A stretch of DNA of 14,290 bases from Flavobacteriales bacterium (GCA_007129985.1 SKUL01000309.1:1-14290), one strand, 5' to 3'; numbered from the stretch's first letter, positions 1 through 7,785 are shown. The notes: generated by a model from the sequence alone, not told the origin. A program made the numbers and translations.

Positions 1-1548
1 ACCCCTGAGAGCTTTTCAGTGAAATTCACTTCTGCCGCGGCAGGAATAGGTGTGCTGAAATACGGAACTTCACCTTTGAGCGGGAGCGTAGTTGCCGGAA
101 CGGATATTTTGAACAACCATGAAATTAGTCTTTCGGGCCTTGTGCCGGCCTCGCTTTATTTCGTCCGGGCGGGAGTAGTTATTTCGCCGGGCGACACCCT
201 CTACAGCGACGTGGAACCCATGATGACCGCATCTCTCTCTTCGGGAGCCATCCATGTTTACTTCAACGGAAATGTTGATCATACCGAAGCCACCATTGAA
301 CCGGCCATCAGCCTGGGCCAAAACTTTCCGGACACCATCATTGCCTACCTGGATCGCGCCAAATACACGGTTGACTTTACGGCCTATAACATCGACAACC
401 AAAACGGAGTCATTGATGCCATCAACGCGGCGCACAACAGGGGTGTTCAGGTGCGCTTTGTGGGTAATTACGGCATTGCCAACTGGAACTACAACTCCAT
501 CAGCATTGGTGCGGGCAATAAAATTCAGCGGCCAGAAGGGGACGACATTGGTGCTATGCACAACAAGTTTATTGTGATTGATGCTGATTCGCCCGACCCG
601 AACGATCCCTTTGTAATTACAGGTTCAACCAACTTTACCAACAACCAGCTGCGCTTTGACCCAAACAACCTGATTATTTTTCAGGACCAAAGTCTGGCGC
701 GTTGCTTTACCATTGAGTTTGAGGAGATGTTCAGCGGAGTGTTCGGTCAAGCCAAAAGTGTGAAAACGCCCAGCGAGTTCATGATCGGAGGCAAACGAGT
801 GCAGGCATTGTTCTCACCAAAAAGCGGGGTAGAAAATGAGCTGCTACAACACATTGCCCAGGCTGATTTTGATCTTTACTTTGGCATTTTTACGCTTACC
901 CGGGCCAATATCTCACAGGCCCTTGCAGATCGCTCCAACGACGGGGTATTTGTGGCCGGTATTGTTCAAGACATCAACACATCTTCCAATACGTTCACCA
1001 TTCTACAAAATGGTTTAGGAAATCGTCTGGTACTCGATGCCTTCAGCACCATGTGGCATCACAAATACGCCATTTTCGACCCCAACTGTTCGGATGGAAG
1101 GCCGATTGCATACACGGGTTCGGCAAACTGGTCGGTAAATGGCAATGCACGAAGCGATGAGAACGTGGTAGTTGTGTACGATGAGAACATTGCCAATCAG
1201 TATTTTCAGGAGTTTATGTCGCGATACAAAGCCCATAATGTGAATGAGTTTGTAAGTGGAGAGTGTGACGTTGTTCACTCAATTACTGAGCACATACAAG
1301 CGGGAGGATTGCGCGTTTTTCCCAACCCCTCAACAGGTCAGTTTTTTGTGGATCCACCCACCGCTACACCCGGCAATCTTCAGGTTTTTGATTCCTCAGG
1401 CCAACTGGTGCAGCGCCTGGCTTTTTCCGGCATGGGCGATTTGGAACCTGTTTCATTGATCGGCTTCACCCCGGGCATGTACTTTCTGCTTTGGCAGGAT
1501 GTGAGTGGCTCCAACGCCCAATCAGGAAAAGTGGTGCTTGCAGATTGA
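1..1548 (+). CDS. Secreted phospholipase D-like protein with T9SS type A sorting domain, 5' end outside window
   Basis: The reading frame is open from base 1, so the start and signal peptide lie upstream; the GTG at 19 is internal. Counting the codon at nt 1-3 as residue 1, 515 residues are visible. Residues 1 to about 80 resemble a fibronectin-III-like beta domain. Two PLD half-domains follow. The first has H187-x-K189-x4-D194 with GSTN at 208-211; the second has H353-x-K355-x4-D360 with GSAN at 373-376. These are complete HKD motifs, so the bilobal active site of the superfamily (phosphodiester cleavage or transfer by a phospho-histidine intermediate) looks intact. From about L437 there is a VFPNP-type segment and a beta-rich tail with a PGMYFL core, typical of T9SS type A sorting domains, so export through the outer membrane is inferred. 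Substrate is unknown: phospholipid, nucleic acid or another phosphodiester are all possible. Fold and sorting domain are near certain; function is not. Confidence 0.9.
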   Translation, partial: TPESFSVKFTSAAAGIGVLKYGTSPLSGSVVAGTDILNNHEISLSGLVPASLYFVRAGVVISPGDTLYSDVEPMMTASLSSGAIHVYFNGNVDHTEATIEPAISLGQNFPDTIIAYLDRAKYTVDFTAYNIDNQNGVIDAINAAHNRGVQVRFVGNYGIANWNYNSISIGAGNKIQRPEGDDIGAMHNKFIVIDADSPDPNDPFVITGSTNFTNNQLRFDPNNLIIFQDQSLARCFTIEFEEMFSGVFGQAKSVKTPSEFMIGGKRVQALFSPKSGVENELLQHIAQADFDLYFGIFTLTRANISQALADRSNDGVFVAGIVQDINTSSNTFTILQNGLGNRLVLDAFSTMWHHKYAIFDPNCSDGRPIAYTGSANWSVNGNARSDENVVVVYDENIANQYFQEFMSRYKAHNVNEFVSGECDVVHSITEHIQAGGLRVFPNPSTGQFFVDPPTATPGNLQVFDSSGQLVQRLAFSGMGDLEPVSLIGFTPGMYFLLWQDVSGSNAQSGKVVLAD

Positions 1549-1632
1549 CATCATTATCATATCACTAGCCTTGCTGCTGATTGCCGTGTCAATAGCGCTG
1601 GCCGCGGGATGGGTGTAGCCATTTTGGGTTAT

Positions 1633-1676
1633 GCCAAAAAGGTGATTCTTTTTGGGCAACTTCGATTGTAGAAGTT
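1633..1676. other. Two small inverted repeats in the 1549-1740 intergenic gap
   Basis: CCAAAAA (1634-1640) faces TTTTTGG across an 8-nt loop. Next to it AACTTC (1658-1663) faces GAAGTT (1671-1676) across 7 nt. Either could form a weak hairpin after the PLD-like gene. Neither has a clear GC-rich stem plus T-run, so a terminator is only a guess. No convincing TAnnTTTG element was found in this gap. Confidence 0.25.
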
Positions 1677-1740
1677 CGTCATTACCAAACCAATCCCGAT
1701 GACGGTTTTGCACCGAAACCTTAACCAAACACACACCACC

Positions 1741-4536
1741 ATGAAAAATGTAGTTGTAGCTTTTGTCATCGCAGCGCTGATGCTGCCCTGTTCTATCATT
1801 GCCCAAACCTCGGTATCCAACGACATGACAGTCGAAGAAGCCGTATCTCAAATGCTGCTGGGTGAAGGCGTTGAAGTGTTCAACGTAACACTCAATGGCC
1901 AACCAGGCACTCAGCAATGGCCCCATGTTGGTAGCTTCGAAACCGTGGGCCCACTTTTTCCTCTTCAGGAAGGATTGGTCATGACTACGAAAAATGTCGA
2001 AATTGTTAATTGCGGCCCCGGTTTTGGCGCGACACCCTCCGTGACCGAACCCGATTTACTGGCACTGCTACCCCTGCCGGCAGCCTTGTACGATGTGGTG
2101 CTCGTAGAGTTTGATTTTATTCCTCAGGGAGATTCCATTTCCTTCAACTATATTTTTGCCTCTCGCGAGTATCACGGATTCGTATGTAGCCAGTTCAATG
2201 ATGTTTTTGGTTTCTTTCTCAGTGGGCCCGGGATTGACGGGCCATTTTCCAACAATGCCATCAATATTGCAACACTACCAGACGGTAGTCCTGTTGCCAT
2301 CAATTCAGTGAATAACGGCCAAAATGGAGGCGTGGAATGTTTGGCTCCGGGAGCATCTGAACCTTGTCCTTGCAACAGCGAGTTTTTTGTGGATAATGGC
2401 GGAAACATGGGTACAGGAATGGCCTCAGATATCTGTTTCGGAGGGTTTACCGTTCCGCTTACTGCAAAGGCGGCTGTGGATTGCGGAAGTGTATATCACA
2501 TAAAACTGGCCATATGCAATGTGATGGATGGAGCTTTGGACTCCGGTGTATTTCTGGAAAAAGGGAGCTTTATTGCCATAGAGGATCCCAACTTTATACA
2601 ATGCTCGAACCCGGATGCCTGCAACTACAACCCCGATGCAACATGTGATTATGACTGTATCTATGCCGGGTGTACCGACCCGACGGCTTGTAACTACAAC
2701 CCTGAAGCAGGTTGCGACGACGGCTCTTGCGTCTATACCGGTGATGTCACCATCAGCGGACACGTGTTTTTCGACATCAACGGCAACGGCGAGTATGACA
2801 CCGGAGCAGCTTTTACAGAACCCACTTTGGGTAACTGGGAAATCGCCATAGAACCCCTCGGCCTTTCTGTGTTCGCAGATGCCAACGGCTTCTTCACGTT
2901 TACCTACCCAACGGGCGATGCTCAGACCATGTCATTGATTAACAACGGGTCGGATTTTGAACCTTTGCCATCTTCGGTTAACGTTCCCATTTACGCCCCT
3001 GACTGCAACGGCACCATTAATCTTGGAGTAAGTAGCACCGAGCCCATTTTCGAAGTAATCACTAACTTCTGGAACCCGATATTACACTGCACCAACGGTT
3101 TCAACCCCGGAGTGATGATTACCAATATGGGCACCGATTCGCTCAACGGTACGCTTACGCTCACGCTCGATAATGCGCTCACGCCTACGATGAATGCCAA
3201 TTTCCCCGGGCCTGCGCCCAGCTCCATTGACGGGCAAACCATTACCTGGGATGTTACCGGGCACTCTGTTGGCCAACTGCTGCTCTACAACGCATTTATT
3301 GAAGGGCCGGGTGTGGATTATGTGGGCGACGTTCTCGCTATGACCTACGAACTGACCCTGCAGGACGATAGCGGAGTTGAAGTGTTCAACAACACCTGGG
3401 AAGAGGAATACACCGTTCAGTGCGCCTACGACCCCAACGACAAACTCTCTGACCCCGTGGGCTATGCCGAACCGCATTTTATCCTCGCCGGGCAAACCAT
3501 TGAGTACACCGTGCGCTTTCAGAATACCGGAAACTTCCCCGCTGAGACCGTGTTGGTGGTGGATGAACTCGACGCGGAGCGTTTTGACCTGAGCACCTTT
3601 ACACCGCTTATGTCGTCGCACAACATGATTGCGTCCATTCGTCACGAAGACGGGGTGGCAGAGTTTCTCTTCCCTGAAATTTATCTGCCCGACAGCACCA
3701 CCAATGAGCCGGAGAGCCATGGATTTTTAAAATTCAGTGTGCAAACCCTGGCCGATGTGCCTGTGGGAGATGTCATCAACAACACGGCGGCTATCTACTT
3801 TGACGAGAATCCGCCCATCATTACCAATACTACCTGGCACACCATCTTCTCTTGCGACGGACTGGCAGCCTTTGAGTTAGTAGGAAACGCCTGTGCCGGC
3901 CAACCACTCACCCTTGCTTCAGAACTCGATTACATTGAGAGCTACCAATGGACGGTAAACGGAAACGAGGCCGGGCTGGACAGTGAACTGGAGTTAATCC
4001 CTGAGGCCGGTGAACTCACCGTTGAACTTTCGGTGTCAAACCCCTTGTGTGATGTATCTCAAACCCTCGTATTGAATTTGCCAGAGGCTCCCACCGGAAA
4101 TATTGTGCAGGAAGGACCTATGCTTACTGCGCCCGATGGCGACAGCTGGCAGTGGCTCCTCAACGGTGAAGAAATACCCGGTGCCAATGAGCAGGAACTC
4201 GAGGCAACAGAATCGGGTCTGTACACAGTGCTTGTGGGTTACGGTGATGGCTGTAACATGCCTTTTGACGTGAATATCATTACCAGCATTTTGAGCAGCT
4301 CACAGCCCGAAATAGCGGTGTTCCCAAATCCTACCGACGGCATGGCTACGCTTGAGCTGGGCAATCGCTTCTGGAATGTGGATATCATGGATATCAACGG
4401 ACGCATGGTTGCCCAATGGGAGCGCGTTACCGACCGCCTGTTTATAGACAAGCAGCAACTCGGAGCAGGCACTTACCTGATTCGTGTTTCTGACGAACAA
4501 GGCGAAGAGCAGGTGTTGAGGTTGGTGATTCGGTGA
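1741..4536 (+). CDS. Choice-of-anchor L protein with ACNYNP repeats, SdrD-B-like domain, DUF7619-like domain and T9SS sorting domain
   Basis: Large secreted multidomain protein, 931 residues from the ATG at 1741. That start is preferred over the ATG at 1699 because it puts a normal signal peptide (MKNVV, hydrophobic core, cleavage near A21-Q22) at the N-terminus. Residues about 27-282 match the choice-of-anchor L pattern (VEEAVSQMLLGEGV, FDFIPQGDSISFNYIFASREY, FNDVFGFFLSGPG). Residues about 287-330 hold two 22-residue cysteine repeats with the ACNYNP core. Residues about 333-420 resemble an SdrD-B or carboxypeptidase-regulatory beta domain, with a DxNGNGxxD loop at 345-353 that may bind calcium. 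Residues 561 to about 702 (CAYDPNDK, YTVRFQNTGN, AAIYFDENPPI) look like DUF7619. An Ig-like stretch follows, and from about 855 a VFPNPTDG sorting domain ends in a GTYLIRV core. It is probably a T9SS-exported surface or released protein, perhaps adhesive. No catalytic motif was seen. Confidence 0.9.
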   Translation: MKNVVVAFVIAALMLPCSIIAQTSVSNDMTVEEAVSQMLLGEGVEVFNVTLNGQPGTQQWPHVGSFETVGPLFPLQEGLVMTTKNVEIVNCGPGFGATPSVTEPDLLALLPLPAALYDVVLVEFDFIPQGDSISFNYIFASREYHGFVCSQFNDVFGFFLSGPGIDGPFSNNAINIATLPDGSPVAINSVNNGQNGGVECLAPGASEPCPCNSEFFVDNGGNMGTGMASDICFGGFTVPLTAKAAVDCGSVYHIKLAICNVMDGALDSGVFLEKGSFIAIEDPNFIQCSNPDACNYNPDATCDYDCIYAGCTDPTACNYNPEAGCDDGSCVYTGDVTISGHVFFDINGNGEYDTGAAFTEPTLGNWEIAIEPLGLSVFADANGFFTFTYPTGDAQTMSLINNGSDFEPLPSSVNVPIYAPDCNGTINLGVSSTEPIFEVITNFWNPILHCTNGFNPGVMITNMGTDSLNGTLTLTLDNALTPTMNANFPGPAPSSIDGQTITWDVTGHSVGQLLLYNAFIEGPGVDYVGDVLAMTYELTLQDDSGVEVFNNTWEEEYTVQCAYDPNDKLSDPVGYAEPHFILAGQTIEYTVRFQNTGNFPAETVLVVDELDAERFDLSTFTPLMSSHNMIASIRHEDGVAEFLFPEIYLPDSTTNEPESHGFLKFSVQTLADVPVGDVINNTAAIYFDENPPIITNTTWHTIFSCDGLAAFELVGNACAGQPLTLASELDYIESYQWTVNGNEAGLDSELELIPEAGELTVELSVSNPLCDVSQTLVLNLPEAPTGNIVQEGPMLTAPDGDSWQWLLNGEEIPGANEQELEATESGLYTVLVGYGDGCNMPFDVNIITSILSSSQPEIAVFPNPTDGMATLELGNRFWNVDIMDINGRMVAQWERVTDRLFIDKQQLGAGTYLIRVSDEQGEEQVLRLVIR
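2602..2733 (+). repeat. Two tandem 66-bp repeats coding ACNYNP cysteine modules
   Basis: Within the choice-of-anchor L gene, two 22-codon units follow each other (C288 onward). Each has an N-terminal Cys, the ACNYNP core, then acidic and cysteine residues (CDYDC, CDDGSC). Such modules recur in secreted Flavobacteriales proteins; their function is not established to my knowledge. The acidic residues and cysteines suggest disulfides or metal binding, which is inference. Confidence 0.8.
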
Positions 4537-4612
4537 TGAGACAATGAGCCGGTGACTTGGATGGCGTTCTGTATCGAGACCTGAACCTCTTGGCTGGGGC
4601 CATGAGCTGAAG

Positions 4613-4646
4613 TTTGGATGCCGTAAGCAATACAACCTTACATTTG
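4613..4646 (+). promoter_or_regulatory. Putative Bacteroidota promoter of rsmI (TTTG-N22-TACATTTG)
   Basis: TTTG at 4613-4616 and TACATTTG at 4639-4646 match the Bacteroidota -33/-7 pattern with a 22-nt spacer, within the known range of about 17-23. Transcription would start around 4650-4653, at most a few bases before the ATG at 4654, so the transcript may be leaderless or nearly so. Confidence 0.6.
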
Positions 4647-4653
4647 TGGGGAC

Positions 4654-5370
4654 ATGAACGCTGCTTCAAAAACCGGCTTGTATCTGGTGCCCACGCCAAT
4701 CGGCAATCTTGGTGATATTACCCTTCGGGCGCTGGAGGTGCTGAAATCGGTGGATATGATTCTGGCTGAAGACACACGCACCTCTTCGAAATTGCTCAGG
4801 CACTACGAGGTAACTACACCATTGACGGCCTACCACATGCACAACGAGCACAAAATCACTGCACGGCTCGTGGAGCGCATGTTAGGCGGCGAAGTATTTG
4901 CGCTGATTACCGACGCCGGTACGCCCGGCATTTCAGACCCCGGTTTTATGATGATGCGCGCCTGTGCGGAAGCGGGTGTTGTGGTTGAGTCGCTGCCCGG
5001 TGCTACCTCTATCATTCCTGCACTCACGCTATCAGCACTGCCCACTGACCGCTTTTGCTTTGAGGGTTTTCTTCCCCCCAAAAAAGGACGCAAAACACGC
5101 TTGGAGAACCTGGCCCATGAAGAGCGAACCATGGTTTTCCTCGAATCGCCCCATAAACTGCTCAAGACGCTCGCCGATTTTGTGGCTACGCTCGGAGCAG
5201 AGCGCCCGATGTCGGTTTCCAGAGAAATCACCAAATTGCACGAAGAAACCTTCCGTGGCACCACCGCCGAAACACTGGCTCATTTTGAAGCCAAAAGCGT
5301 AAAGGGCGAGTTTGTGCTTGTGGTGGGCGGACATTCAAAAACCAAATCGAAACCAGTTCAGCAAGCATGA
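4654..5370 (+). CDS. rsmI: 16S rRNA (cytidine(1402)-2'-O)-methyltransferase RsmI
   Basis: This cytoplasmic SAM-dependent enzyme 2'-O-methylates C1402 in the decoding centre of 16S rRNA. At 238 residues it is shorter than the E. coli protein (about 286), losing the C-terminal extension, as I recall for Bacteroidota homologues. Family motifs run in order: PTPIGNLGD (13-21), AEDTR (38-42), DAGTPGISDPG (87-97), LPGATS (114-119), FEGFLP (136-141), ESPHK (164-168) and SREITKLHEE (189-198). These are the tetrapyrrole-methylase-fold signatures of RsmI. The ATG at 4654 sits just after a good promoter. The stop overlaps the next start as ATGA, so the two genes are probably co-transcribed and translationally coupled. 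Confidence 0.96.
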   Translation: MNAASKTGLYLVPTPIGNLGDITLRALEVLKSVDMILAEDTRTSSKLLRHYEVTTPLTAYHMHNEHKITARLVERMLGGEVFALITDAGTPGISDPGFMMMRACAEAGVVVESLPGATSIIPALTLSALPTDRFCFEGFLPPKKGRKTRLENLAHEERTMVFLESPHKLLKTLADFVATLGAERPMSVSREITKLHEETFRGTTAETLAHFEAKSVKGEFVLVVGGHSKTKSKPVQQA

Positions 5371-6389
5371 AAGCCATTTTCCTCACCCAATACGGCTCTG
5401 CCGATAAAGCCTTTGAGTTGCGCGAAACGCCTGAACCCGAAATCAAAGACCGTCAGGTACTGTTGGCGGTGGAGGGCTTCGGTCTCAACTTTGCCGACGT
5501 GATGGCGCGCAACGGCTTATACCGCGAAGCCCCTCCTCTGCCCTGTATTCTTGGCTATGAGGTGGTGGGTCGCGTTGAAAAAACGGGTGCCGATGTAGAT
5601 GCCTCCTGGCTGGGAAAACGCGTGCTCGCCTTTACGCGCTTTGGCGGTTACGCCGAAAAAGTAGCCACTGACCACCGCGGAATTGTACCCATTCCCGATG
5701 AAATGGATATTGACCGCGCTACCACACTCGGAACACAATACGCAACGGCTTACTACGCCATCATGCATTGCCGCGAGCTCCTGCCTGGCGATACAGTGCT
5801 CGTGCACGCCGCCGCCGGAGGGGTTGGGCTGGCGCTGGTTCAACTTGCCAAACACATGGGCTGCAAGGTTGTAGCCACGGCAGGTTCTGACGAAAAAACA
5901 GCTTTTCTGCAGCAACAGGGAGTTGACCACGCCATCAATTACCGAAAAACCGATTATGCATCAGCGGCCGCAAAGTGGCTGAACGGAACTCGACTTTCTG
6001 CAACCTTTAATGCTTTGGCCGGCAATACCATCAAAAAAGATTACGGTTTGCTCGGTTCGGGCGGAACCTTGGTTTGCTTTGGTGCCGCCACACGCATGGG
6101 AAGCAAAGGCGGTGCTTTTGCCAATCTCAAACTTCTGCTGCAAACCGGGTTTTACAGCCCCTTGTTTATGATGATGAAATCCAAGTCAGTAGTAGGCGTA
6201 AATATGCTCAAGCTGGCCGACAACCGCCCTGACGTGGTGCAGCATTGCCTCAACCGGGTGATGGACCTATACAAACAGGGCGCTATTGACCCCGTAGCCG
6301 GTCAGACTTTTCCTACCAGCGAGATAGCCAGGGCTCACGATTCGCTAGAGAGTCGCTCTTCGATTGGAAAGGTGGCGGTGCGGTGGTAA
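5367..6389 (+). CDS. Zinc-independent MDR-family oxidoreductase (quinone oxidoreductase / VAT1-like)
   Basis: This 340-residue medium-chain dehydrogenase/reductase has an N-terminal GroES-like domain (about 1-125) and a Rossmann cofactor domain (about 126-265). The glycine-rich motif AAAGGVG at 148-154 is typical of NADPH-using quinone oxidoreductases. The zinc-ligand cysteine of alcohol dehydrogenases is absent: the loop reads NFAD at 41-44, as in Qor and VAT1 relatives, and GYEVVG at 63-68 replaces the GHE motif. The protein should reduce quinones or enones with NADPH, but the natural substrate cannot be read from sequence. It starts inside the rsmI stop (ATGA, 4-nt overlap), which implies one transcript; the pairing with an rRNA methylase may be incidental. 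The middle of the protein (TRMGSKGGAFANLKLLLQTG) is VAT1-like. Confidence 0.9.
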   Translation: MKAIFLTQYGSADKAFELRETPEPEIKDRQVLLAVEGFGLNFADVMARNGLYREAPPLPCILGYEVVGRVEKTGADVDASWLGKRVLAFTRFGGYAEKVATDHRGIVPIPDEMDIDRATTLGTQYATAYYAIMHCRELLPGDTVLVHAAAGGVGLALVQLAKHMGCKVVATAGSDEKTAFLQQQGVDHAINYRKTDYASAAAKWLNGTRLSATFNALAGNTIKKDYGLLGSGGTLVCFGAATRMGSKGGAFANLKLLLQTGFYSPLFMMMKSKSVVGVNMLKLADNRPDVVQHCLNRVMDLYKQGAIDPVAGQTFPTSEIARAHDSLESRSSIGKVAVRW

Positions 6390-6430
6390 GCAGACGCTAG
6401 ATCCGTGAACATTCCCCCCTCTTAAGTTGC

Positions 6431-6438
6431 TATCTTTG
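6431..6438 (+). promoter_or_regulatory. Putative -7 element TATCTTTG upstream of the DAHP synthase gene
   Basis: TATCTTTG matches TAnnTTTG exactly. Transcription would begin near 6442-6445, leaving a leader of about 15 nt before the TTG at 6458. No good TTTG/TTG -33 box lies at the expected distance, so the call rests on the -7 element and its position in a 68-bp gap. Confidence 0.5.
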
Positions 6439-6457
6439 TACCGTAAAATCACTGCGT

Positions 6458-7537
6458 TTGAAAAGCTGGATACCACGTAACGGAAAGCCCTACATCATCA
6501 GCGGTCCTTGCAGCGCCGAGAGCGAGGAGCAAATGCTCACCATTGCCCGTGAACTTCAAAACAGCGGAGTGGTTCAGGCTTTTCGTGCCGGAGTATGGAA
6601 ACCCCGCACGCGTCCCAATGCCTTTGAAGGCCACGGAGCCCTCGCCCTTGAGTGGATGGCCACCGTGAAGCGCGAAACGGGCATGCAAACCGCCACGGAA
6701 GTGGCCAACGGACAGCACGTGGAGGCCGCACTCAAAGCAGGCGTAGATGTGTTGTGGATTGGAGCCCGCACTACGGTAAACCCTTTTTCGGTGCAGGAAA
6801 TTGCCGATGCATTGCAAGGTGTTAAAATGCCGGTGATGGTGAAAAACCCCATCAACCCCGATTTGCAACTTTGGGTTGGAGCCCTTGAGCGCATTTCTCG
6901 TGCCGGCATTGAGCAGATTGCCGCCATACACCGGGGTTTTTCGTGGTTCGAAAAAACGCCTTTCCGGAACGACCCGAAATGGGAGTTCCCCATCGAACTG
7001 AAGCGGCTTTTTCCGGAACTGGAAATCATTTGCGACCCCAGCCATATTGCCGGTACACGGGATTTGCTGCAAATGATTTCGCAAAAAGCGCTCGATTTGA
7101 ATTTCTCGGGTTTGATGATTGAAAGTCATCACGACCCTGAAAACGCGCTGAGCGACGCCAGGCAACAAATAACGCCCAAGGTACTGATTGGCATGCTCAA
7201 CACTTTGCAGGTTCGCAGCGCCACCTCAGACGATGCTTTCTTCCTGAACCGGCTTGAGCAACTCCGCAACTCCATTGACCAGATTGACGAAGAACTGATG
7301 CAAAAACTCGCCGCCCGCATGGCGCTGGTTGATGAAATTGGGGATTACAAGCGCGAAAACAACGTAACCATTTACCAGGTGGAGCGTTGGCGCGAAATTC
7401 TCAGAACGCGCCTCGAATGGTCTCAGTCACTCGGACTGGATGAGGCATTTATCCGCGAGCTGTTGCAATCCATCCACAAGGCTTCCATTGTTCGCCAAAC
7501 CAAGGTGATGAATCAGGCCGACACCCGAAAAGATTAA
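6458..7537 (+). CDS. Bifunctional DAHP synthase / chorismate mutase (type II arrangement)
   Basis: A 359-residue fusion catalysing the first step of the shikimate pathway (PEP + erythrose-4-phosphate to DAHP) and the chorismate-to-prephenate step towards Phe/Tyr. The DAHP synthase domain covers about 10-255: GPCSAES at 16-22 (metal-ligand Cys18), RAGVWKPRTRP, KNPINPDL, HRGFSWFEKTPFRNDPKWEFPIELKR and DPSHIAGTRD. The AroQ-type chorismate mutase covers about 265-350: L269-R270, D274, L280, R287, K298, then VERWREILR. This order, without an N-terminal regulatory domain, is typical of Bacteroidota, where the mutase domain may mediate feedback control. The start is TTG at 6458: no ATG or GTG lies in frame between the -7 element and the conserved GPCSAES. 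The stop lies at the edge of a structured intergenic element. Confidence 0.95.
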   Translation: MKSWIPRNGKPYIISGPCSAESEEQMLTIARELQNSGVVQAFRAGVWKPRTRPNAFEGHGALALEWMATVKRETGMQTATEVANGQHVEAALKAGVDVLWIGARTTVNPFSVQEIADALQGVKMPVMVKNPINPDLQLWVGALERISRAGIEQIAAIHRGFSWFEKTPFRNDPKWEFPIELKRLFPELEIICDPSHIAGTRDLLQMISQKALDLNFSGLMIESHHDPENALSDARQQITPKVLIGMLNTLQVRSATSDDAFFLNRLEQLRNSIDQIDEELMQKLAARMALVDEIGDYKRENNVTIYQVERWREILRTRLEWSQSLGLDEAFIRELLQSIHKASIVRQTKVMNQADTRKD

Positions 7538-7600
7538 ACCCAAATTATGCAATAGGAGGAGCACTCAGCTCCGAACTACTTGCATTAGTTGGGGTAACCC

Positions 7601-7664
7601 CGATTTAGAGAATCACTTTTGAGATGCCGCGAAGCGCATAGTAAAAGATTGATTCTCTTAATCG
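7601..7664. repeat. 64-bp imperfect palindrome
   Basis: Left arm CGATT-t-AGAGAATCA-CTTTT (7601-7620) pairs with AAAAG-at-TGATTCTCT-t-AATCG (7643-7664). That gives 19 base pairs broken by one mismatch and a 2-nt bulge. The inner part adds ATGC/GCAT and GC/GC around a GAA loop. This is far stronger than chance pairing and is not followed by a T-run, so it is not a standard intrinsic terminator. Confidence 0.75.
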
Positions 7665-7665
7665 A

Positions 7666-7698
7666 ATATGCAAATTGGCCCCTGCCAATGCATATTTT
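7666..7698 (+). terminator. Possible plus-strand terminator after the DAHP synthase gene
   Basis: ATATGCA (7666-7672), a 2-nt AA bulge, then TTGGC (7675-7679), loop CCCT, GCCAA (7684-7688) and TGCATAT (7689-7695), running into TTTT. The stem is partly AT-rich and the T-tract is short, so efficiency is doubtful. TGCATA (7689-7694) also belongs to the outer arm of the surrounding element, so the two pairings exclude each other. Confidence 0.4.
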
Positions 7699-7751
7699 GG
7701 GTTAAACGCAACCTCGGTTCCATCGTTACCGCGCTGGAATTCTGAGTTAAT

Positions 7752-7785
7752 AAAAAAAAAACCACCCCCAAATGGAGGCGGTTTT
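7752..7785 (-). terminator. Strong intrinsic terminator of the cysteine-repeat gene
   Basis: Read on the minus strand, AAAACCGCCTCC (7785-7774) pairs with GGGGGTGGTTTT (7769-7758) around an ATTT loop: 12 continuous pairs, two of them G-U. The stem runs into about ten U residues (the A-run at 7752-7761). It lies about 20 nt past the stop of the minus-strand gene at 7808. The G-U pairs would be mismatches on the plus strand, which marks it as a minus-strand terminator. Confidence 0.9.

Larger units (their letters stand above)
7537..7703. other. Nested inverted-repeat element between convergent genes
   Basis: The sequence after the DAHP synthase stop folds back on itself at several levels. Outer arms 7537-7551 and 7689-7703 are complementary except for one T-T mismatch (AACCCAAA, t, TATGCA against TGCATA, t, TTTGGGTT). 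Inside lie GGAGC/GCTCC (7558-7572), GGGG-taa-CCCC (7591-7601) and a long palindrome (7601-7664). The hexamer ATGCAA or its complement occurs four times, at 7547, 7580, 7668 and 7688, in alternating orientation, so arms can re-pair. It could be a small MITE or REP-like element, a structured small RNA, or a bidirectional terminator region. No open reading frame is evident inside it. Confidence 0.6.

Noticed and set aside
1699..1740. Upstream ATG as start of the choice-of-anchor L protein
   Set aside because: It would put 14 polar residues ahead of a normal signal peptide; the ATG at 1741 gives a standard one.
3082..3720. 212-codon minus-strand open frame opposite the choice-of-anchor L gene
   Set aside because: It is antisense to the DUF7619-like domain coding sequence and its translation shows no family resemblance.
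6449..7168. 239-codon minus-strand open frame opposite the DAHP synthase gene
   Set aside because: Antisense shadow of a highly conserved enzyme domain; no independent evidence.
7537..7703. Riboswitch or attenuator reading of the alternative hairpins
   Set aside because: The next gene is convergent, so no plus-strand coding region lies downstream to be controlled.
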